A stretch of DNA of 44,508 bases, from positions 194,512 to 239,019 of the forward strand of contig NEWQ02000009.1 in the NCBI GenBank assembly GCA_002869855.2, given 5' to 3'. The first letter of the stretch is position 1. Each line of letters begins with the position of its first letter. The position numbers and the translations under genes are program-made. Positions 39,732 through 44,508 of the stretch are shown here, one piece after another. The notes under the pieces are model-generated. The model saw nothing but the letters and a program-made list of their open reading frames with translations. It was not told the origin of the DNA and searched no databases. Source of the stretch: Nitrospira sp. CG24D. GTDB lineage: Bacteria; Nitrospirota; Nitrospiria; Nitrospirales; Nitrospiraceae.

Positions 39732-42584
39732 TTATTGAAACCAACGCTCCATGACTGCGTGCAACTCACCGGCCTCAAACGGCTTGAGCAAATAGGCCTG
39801 CGCACCCATCCCGATCGCCTGGACCGCCAGTTCTTGGGATCCGGACGCCGTCATGATGATGATCGGGATCTCAGGGTTCTGCAATCGAATCTCTTTCAAG
39901 ACGTTCAGCCCGTCAATCCGCCCCAGACCGATATCGAGAATGACGCCGGCATAGCCGCTCGACTGGACCGCGACAAGCCCTTCCTGCCCGTCCGTCGCGT
40001 CCTCCGGATGATATCCGCTGGCCTTCAACCGGTCGAACAGCCACTGCCGAATGTCCGGATCTTCGTCGGCCACCAGCACACGCCGCGCTGCAGCCGGCTG
40101 ACTCGGCGGCGACGAGGGGATCGTCGATCGGAGGGGCAACGTAAAGGAGACTTCCGCTCCTCCCGCCGAACAGTTTTTAGCCAAGACACTTCCCCCCTGC
40201 AGTTCGACCAGCGTTTTCACGATGGAGAGCCCCAACCCGAGCCCTTTGGGTCCGCTTCGCTGTCCCTGCTGCACACGAAAAAACGGATCAAAGATCTTAT
40301 CGAGATCCTCCGCCGGAATCCCCGGCCCCGTGTCCCTGACCAGAATGCGGACGAACCGCGGGCTGGATGATTCGATGGCCACCGTGATCTCACCGTCCTC
40401 CGGCGTATACTTGACCGCATTCTGGAGCAGATTCACCGCCACCTGAATCAATCGATCGCGGTCGGCCCACACCTCGATGCGGATGTCTCGCGCACTGATG
40501 CCCAGTCGCTGCCGCTTGGCGGAGGCCAGAGGGCGCAGTTGCTCAATCGCGTCCGTCAAGCAGGACTCCAGATCCACATCGACCGGATGCACCTCCAACC
40601 GGCCGGCCTCGATCCGTGTCCGATCCAAAAGATCTTCAATCATCCGGATCAGCCGGTCGGAATTATCCAGCATGCGGAACAGATACCGCTGCTGTTTCTC
40701 GTTCAGCGGACCGGTGAGTCCATCCAAAAGATTTTGAATGAACCCCTTGATGGAGGTCAGCGGGGTGCGCAGCTCGTGCGATACATGAGAGAGAAACTGC
40801 GACCGCAGCCGGTCGGCCTGCTCCAGCGCCTCGGTACGTTCACGAATCTTCAACTCCAATCCGACGTTCCATTCTTCGATCTGCTGATAGGCCGCGGCAT
40901 TGTCGAGCGCGATGGCCACTTGATTCGCCAGCGTGGTCATCAGCTCAAGATCGTCCTTCGTCAAGCTCGGCTCGTGCGTCCGATCCACCGTCAGGATCCC
41001 CAGAATGTGGTCTTTGGCCCTCAGCGGAACGATGATCAGAGACTTCGTCCGGCTCAGCTCCGCTAACCGTCGATTCATCGGATGCAGCTCCTGCCAGACC
41101 GATTGGACATCCGCGATCAACAGTGGAAGACCTTGCAACACAACCATCCCCTCAGGACTGTTCCGGTTCGTCACCGGCACCTCGCAGTCCTGCGCGTAGG
41201 CCAAGACTTCATCGGAAGCTCCGATCACACGCACATGCCGAATGACCGCGCGCAACGGATCGAACATCGACACCATGGCACGGTCATAATGCAGATCGCG
41301 CGTGAGCGTTTCCAAGACACGCTCGAGCAGCGTATCACGGTCCAACGTCGCGCTGAACAGGAGACCGGCTTGATGCAGCGCCGTCAATTGCGTCACCTTC
41401 CGCCGCAACTCGACCCGCGTCTGCTCCTGCCCTAAATACGCCTCGCGCAATTCCTCATGCCGCGATTCAACGAAGGCAATCTGTTCGCGAATGAGCGACT
41501 CGCGCTGCCGGCTTTCCCTGTGCATGCGGCGCTGCATCAGCCATCCGGCAGCCATGACCGGACTCAATCCGGCGAGCACCATCTCAGCAGGCCCCATGGC
41601 GGGCAGCAAAAGGCACAGTCCTCCTGCGAGACACAACCCGATCAACCCGCTCCACAAAATCCAGTGCGACTGGTTCCGTGAACCCGGGTTGCCCCAGCCA
41701 TCCCAGGCCGGTTCTTGCTGCAAGAGACCCAGCCCGGACTCAGCCGCAACGGCATCACGCGGAGCCGGCTCCGGCGGTATCGGCAACGCCGCCGGGGACT
41801 GGGACGCCCGTCCCCATCGCGCCGGCCCGTCACTCTGCCATCGAATGAGCCACCGGCACCATTCATCGTCGTTGGACACGCAGGAGAGATTCGTCAGCGT
41901 CGCCGGAGGCAGCCCATGCACGCGCGCCGGAACAGCCGCGAAAATTCCCTGGGCGGACTGACAGACCAGATAGGTGCACCGCCGCCGGAACGGCCCAAAC
42001 TGGCGAAGCGTCCGGTCGGAAAACCGCATGGCCAGTGTGGCGGACCCCGGCGTCACGTCGACTACCCGGCATTCGACCGAACCCGAGGCAAACTTGTTTC
42101 CGAAATAGGGAAACATGCCGTAGATCTGTTCGAGCGAGAAGGGTCGCGCCAATACCTGAATGATCGGCGACATTTTTTCCATCCCACCCGCAAAAATAAA
42201 GTTCGGGTCGCCGGTCAACAGTTCGCAGAACTCGTAGAGGTAGGCGGCAAATTCGTAGGAGTAGCTATTCCAGGGATTCTTCAGAAACTCCGGCGTGACA
42301 TGGTAAACGGAATCCTTAATGCGCTGATTCAACAGCACACACAATTCGTCGACGGCCTCCGAGCCTGCGCCGTCCCCCCGTTCACGAGTTAGCGTCTTCT
42401 CCAAATCGAGAATGACCGCCCGAATGCTCATGCCGCTCAAATCCCTGATCGTCTGGCCGTGTTCGTCCAACCCGAACGGGCGAAATTCCATGAACGGCCG
42501 GTCAAGGATCCTGCGCTCTTTAGGTAACAGCTCGATCGACGGCAGCACCGCCGGTTCGATACCGTCCAATGACTGAATAGGCAT
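39732..42584 (-). CDS. Hybrid sensor histidine kinase (N-terminal sensor, GAF, HisKA, HATPase, REC)
   Basis: The 950-residue protein starts at the ATG at 42584, preceded by GGAGG. Residues ~1-245 are a soluble sensor-like domain with W-N-S-Y-S-Y-E-F near 105 and paired Cys toward its end. Two hydrophobic segments lie near 310-350. A coiled coil and a GAF domain (~400-570) follow. HisKA carries F-L-S-H-V-S-H-E-L-R-T-P near 610. HATPase has N-L-L-Q-N-A-V-K-Y, D-T-G-P-G-I and G-L-G-L-G-L-S. A REC domain fills the last ~120 residues, with D-E-D, the acceptor Asp in V-I-L-D and L-K-P-F. The internal receiver suggests phosphorelay. Its partner and signal are unknown. Confidence 0.93.
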   Translation of the reverse strand: MPIQSLDGIEPAVLPSIELLPKERRILDRPFMEFRPFGLDEHGQTIRDLSGMSIRAVILDLEKTLTRERGDGAGSEAVDELCVLLNQRIKDSVYHVTPEFLKNPWNSYSYEFAAYLYEFCELLTGDPNFIFAGGMEKMSPIIQVLARPFSLEQIYGMFPYFGNKFASGSVECRVVDVTPGSATLAMRFSDRTLRQFGPFRRRCTYLVCQSAQGIFAAVPARVHGLPPATLTNLSCVSNDDEWCRWLIRWQSDGPARWGRASQSPAALPIPPEPAPRDAVAAESGLGLLQQEPAWDGWGNPGSRNQSHWILWSGLIGLCLAGGLCLLLPAMGPAEMVLAGLSPVMAAGWLMQRRMHRESRQRESLIREQIAFVESRHEELREAYLGQEQTRVELRRKVTQLTALHQAGLLFSATLDRDTLLERVLETLTRDLHYDRAMVSMFDPLRAVIRHVRVIGASDEVLAYAQDCEVPVTNRNSPEGMVVLQGLPLLIADVQSVWQELHPMNRRLAELSRTKSLIIVPLRAKDHILGILTVDRTHEPSLTKDDLELMTTLANQVAIALDNAAAYQQIEEWNVGLELKIRERTEALEQADRLRSQFLSHVSHELRTPLTSIKGFIQNLLDGLTGPLNEKQQRYLFRMLDNSDRLIRMIEDLLDRTRIEAGRLEVHPVDVDLESCLTDAIEQLRPLASAKRQRLGISARDIRIEVWADRDRLIQVAVNLLQNAVKYTPEDGEITVAIESSSPRFVRILVRDTGPGIPAEDLDKIFDPFFRVQQGQRSGPKGLGLGLSIVKTLVELQGGSVLAKNCSAGGAEVSFTLPLRSTIPSSPPSQPAAARRVLVADEDPDIRQWLFDRLKASGYHPEDATDGQEGLVAVQSSGYAGVILDIGLGRIDGLNVLKEIRLQNPEIPIIIMTASGSQELAVQAIGMGAQAYLLKPFEAGELHAVMERWFQ

Positions 42585-42758
42585 AGCATCCTCCACTCCG
42601 GGGACAGGCCGCGCGGGATGGGATGACACTCGTCAGGCCGCACCTTGCGCCGGATGTCCGTTTCTGGCGAGGCCAGTATAGAAAGGGAAGCTAGGGACTT
42701 CAAGAGATAAAATCGCGACTCGGGAGAGTCGGATCACGCGGAAAGCCCTGCCAGCAGA

Positions 42759-42791
42759 GCCGATCCGGCACTCTCTGTCAACCGGACCGGC
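42759..42791. terminator. Stem-loop downstream of the thiamine-binding-type gene
   Basis: GCCGATCCGG (42759-42768) pairs with CCGGACCGGC (42782-42791) at 9 of 10 positions, loop 13 nt. It lies 16 nt beyond the minus-strand stop at 42808. The T-content behind it is weak, so termination is only likely. Confidence 0.45.
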
Positions 42792-42807
42792 AGGATAGCG
42801 GAACGAA

Positions 42808-43116
42808 TTACTGCTTCACCCGGCGCTTGAGTTGTTTCTCGATGCTGGCCACCTTGCTGGACAATCGACCCTTCGCCGCCTTGCGATAATCGACCTTGAT
42901 CGTGCAGGAAATGCGGCCACAATCTTTGCGCATCCGTTCGTAACACTTCTTCACGACGCCAAAGACTTCGTCCCATTCGCCTTCCAATACCGTTCCCATC
43001 GGATTGAGCCGGTAGTCCACGCCGCTCTTGTCGATAATATCGAGGGACCGGGCCACATACTTCCCGACACTCTCCCCTTTGCCGAGCGGAGACATGCTGA
43101 ATTCAAGCAAGACCAT
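42808..43116 (-). CDS. MTH1187/YkoF-family thiamine-binding-type protein
   Basis: The 102-residue protein matches the MTH1187 (UPF0045) family: V-L-L-E-F-S-M-S-P-L-G near the start, Y-V-A-R-S-L-D-I-I near residue 20, Y-R-L-N-P-M-G-T-V-L-E-G near 35, and W-D-E-V-F-G-V-V-K-K-C near 48. Such ferredoxin-fold proteins bind thiamine or a related compound. It lies 14 nt after the siroheme gene. Confidence 0.85.
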   Translation of the reverse strand: MVLLEFSMSPLGKGESVGKYVARSLDIIDKSGVDYRLNPMGTVLEGEWDEVFGVVKKCYERMRKDCGRISCTIKVDYRKAAKGRLSSKVASIEKQLKRRVKQ

Positions 43117-43130
43117 TGTTGCGGACCCCT

Positions 43131-43799
43131 TTATGTGGTTTTAGCAGCCGGTGCCGCCGCCCCTGCGGCCGTTTGACGGGCTCGCTCTTCCTGCCACACT
43201 TTCGGATATTGCACTTTGCCCAACAGGCGGAACCCGTCCAGCGCTTCACGCAGTAATGCGCGCCGCTTGTCCGCATCGGGCTCGTTGGCCTTCGCCTGCT
43301 CGCGGAGATGCCCGAGCCAATCGACAAAAGCCGAAAACTCCCCGTCAAGAATACGTTCCAGATCTTCCTTCATGAATCCCGACAGCGCCGGGGCCACCCC
43401 GCTGCTGCTGATCGCGACCCGGGCATGCCCGACCGCCACCACCGCCGGCATCGTGACACTGGACAGCTCCGGCATGTCCACCGACCACAGCAAGAATCCC
43501 TTTTCCCGCGCCTTGGCCAGCAACATCTTGGCAAATTCGCGATCCCCGCGAATGGTATTCAAGACCAGAATAGTATGCTCCAGATCGGTCTCACGGAAAT
43601 GCCGGCCGCGATGAATGACCTTCGCGGAGGCGGCCAACAGCTTCAACGTTTCATGCAGCGTCGGACTGATCACCGTCACCCGGGCACCGGATTCGAGCAA
43701 CCGCTGAGACTTGTCCGCCGCCTCTTCATCCCCGCCGATCACCAGGACGGAAAAGCCCTTCACATCGAGCACCAAGGGAAAACCAGGATTGGGAGCCAT
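43131..43799 (-). CDS. Precorrin-2 dehydrogenase / sirohydrochlorin ferrochelatase (CysG N-terminal type)
   Basis: The 222-residue protein starts at the ATG at 43799, with GGAGG 8 nt upstream. A NAD-binding fold shows V-L-V-I-G-G-D-E-E-A-A-D-K near residue 15 and G-A-R-V-T-V-I-S-P near 35. The catalytic segment W-S-V-D-M-P-E-L near 104 keeps the key Asp, and V-A-I-S-S-S-G-V-A-P-A-L follows near 127. It oxidises precorrin-2 and inserts iron to make siroheme, using precorrin-2 from the CobA/HemD fusion at 22158-23723. An Ala/Thr-rich tail ends it. Confidence 0.88.
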   Translation of the reverse strand: MAPNPGFPLVLDVKGFSVLVIGGDEEAADKSQRLLESGARVTVISPTLHETLKLLAASAKVIHRGRHFRETDLEHTILVLNTIRGDREFAKMLLAKAREKGFLLWSVDMPELSSVTMPAVVAVGHARVAISSSGVAPALSGFMKEDLERILDGEFSAFVDWLGHLREQAKANEPDADKRRALLREALDGFRLLGKVQYPKVWQEERARQTAAGAAAPAAKTT

Positions 43800-43839
43800 A
43801 ACGTATTCCTCCATACAGCACAGGGTGTAACTGGGAGCC

Positions 43840-43869
43840 ATCATACAATAGCGTCTTCCTGGCCGTAAA
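43840..43869 (-). promoter_or_regulatory. Predicted promoter of the siroheme-synthase gene
   Basis: TTTACG (43864-43869) and TATGAT (43840-43845) on the minus strand are 18 nt apart. The start would be near 43833, about 34 nt before the ATG at 43799. Confidence 0.5.
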
Positions 43870-43900
43870 CCGTGCCCTCCCCTTTTCCAGGCGACCTGTC

Positions 43901-43906
43901 TATAAT
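43901..43906 (+). promoter_or_regulatory. -10 box of the CcmI-like gene
   Basis: TATAAT at 43901-43906 places the start of transcription near 43913, 23 nt before the ATG at 43936. No clear -35 box at the right spacing was seen. Confidence 0.5.
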
Positions 43907-43935
43907 GCGACGCTCATTGAGAATCTGGAGGATGC

Positions 43936-44388
43936 ATGGCCGGTATGTCAGGACAGGCAATCGGGATGGCAGGCACGATCATCGGCCTGGCGGCGCTCGC
44001 CGCCTGGCTCGGACTCGCCCATAGTTGCGACCCGGCCGTCGGAGAACCGGTCGTCGCAGGACGGGTGACCATCGCCCCGAATCTGGCCGATCAGATCAAG
44101 CCGACCGACGTGCTCTTCGTCATCGTGAAGCGACCCCAAGGCCCGCCGCGGCCCATTGCCGCCAAGCGCATCGATCATCCGACATTCCCGGCATCCTTTG
44201 AAATCACCAACGCCGATGTCATGGTCGAGGGTTCAGAGCTGCGAGGGATGGTAGACATCGTGGCGCGGCTCGATCGCGACGGCCAGGCCGGACCGGCCCA
44301 GCCAGGCGACATCGAAGGACGCTACGCCAAAAACCCCACCCTCCCGGGCGGACGAGACTTCGAGATTGTCCTGGATTCGGTAAAGTAG
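43936..44388 (+). CDS. Membrane-anchored CcmI C-terminal-like domain protein
   Basis: The 150-residue protein has an N-terminal anchor (residues ~10-28) and GGAGG right before the ATG. The rest matches the C-terminal beta-domain of cytochrome c biogenesis protein CcmI: V-A-G-R-V-T-I-A-P-N-L-A near residue 40, D-V-L-F-V-I-V-K-R near 58, G-P-P-R-P-I-A-A-K-R, F-P-A-S-F-E-I, V-D-I-V-A-R-L-D-R-D-G and Q-P-G-D-I-E-G. The TPR part of CcmI is absent. It may help cytochrome c maturation, or it may be a carrier-type domain used elsewhere. Confidence 0.75.
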   Translation: MAGMSGQAIGMAGTIIGLAALAAWLGLAHSCDPAVGEPVVAGRVTIAPNLADQIKPTDVLFVIVKRPQGPPRPIAAKRIDHPTFPASFEITNADVMVEGSELRGMVDIVARLDRDGQAGPAQPGDIEGRYAKNPTLPGGRDFEIVLDSVK

Positions 44389-44455
44389 CGGGGGCAAGTC
44401 CTGAGTTCTGAGCGAGTTTTCTGAAAATCCTGAATTGCTCTGAGTACTCAGAACC

Positions 44456-44508
44456 AGGCTGTTCAAACGCGTTTTCAGCAAGGCCGCAGGCGAGGCAAAA
44501 CCGGAGGC
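44456..44508. repeat. Palindromic repeat, copy D (cut by window edge)
   Basis: The last ~53 bases carry the left arm of the same repeat: GTTCAAACGCG, then CAGCAAGGCCGCAGG and ACCGGAGGC just before the core. The rest lies outside the window. The orientation on the plus strand is the same as copies A-C. Confidence 0.8.

Overview
The window is a GC-rich bacterial chromosome segment, carrying about 50 genes packed tightly on both strands. Gene content points to an envelope with an outer membrane: an RND efflux pump, a FadL-type porin, and lipoproteins. The protein set includes a CcsA/HemX-hemA-hemC-cobA/hemD-hemB tetrapyrrole operon, a free-standing precorrin-2 dehydrogenase and a CcmI-like domain protein. 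A dispersed palindromic repeat of about 125 bp is also present. Together these suggest Nitrospirota, most likely a Nitrospira. That assignment is inference from memory of family members, with no search done.

Layout. 1-5042: a TetR regulator (5' end outside the window) translationally coupled to an RND adaptor and pump. 5060-12880: mostly minus-strand housekeeping and small genes (YlqF GTPase, SCP2 protein, a SpeD-like protein, PilZ, DUF1499, EEP hydrolase, FKBP, DUF2914), with a plus-strand zinc ribbon and a patatin-like lipoprotein. 12881-16852: poorly characterised minus-strand genes, three of them followed within 0-2 nt of their stop codons by a copy of the palindromic repeat. 16904-18033: an accessory islet with a ParE/RelE-type toxin-antitoxin pair and a HEIAH metallopeptidase-like gene. 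18034-18370: an intergenic gap holding a 98-bp imperfect palindrome.

18371-20734 is the oddest stretch. A farnesyl-diphosphate synthase gene lacks its 3' end. It meets, tail to tail, a sugar-phosphate-isomerase-like TIM-barrel gene that also lacks its 3' end. The TIM-barrel gene's partner (DUF6379 / C-glycoside deglycosidase beta-like) is fused in frame to a RibF that lost its flavokinase half. Both junctions carry the same 9-mer in inverted orientation. This is either a real rearrangement or an assembly chimera.

20742-26886 is the tetrapyrrole operon on the minus strand, driven by a good sigma70-type promoter lying inside the 5' end of the divergent rsmI. 26954-29208: rsmI, a TusA-like gene, a secreted protein with its own strong promoter and terminator, and tRNA-Leu(CAA). 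29403-38251: a long plus-strand housekeeping run comprising a YggX-like gene, two DUF151 nucleases, rplM-rpsI, argC-argJ, rpsB-tsf-pyrH-frr and alr. rpsB is preceded by a predicted three-way-junction leader RNA. 38270-44388: a FadL-type porin, a large hybrid histidine kinase, a thiamine-binding-type protein, a siroheme-synthase N-terminal protein and a CcmI-like protein. A further copy of the repeat runs off the right edge.

The genes together serve tetrapyrrole/siroheme supply, ribosome and translation factor production, arginine and cell-wall precursor synthesis, and envelope transport. No dedicated nitrogen-oxidation genes, phage, insertion sequence or CRISPR array were seen.
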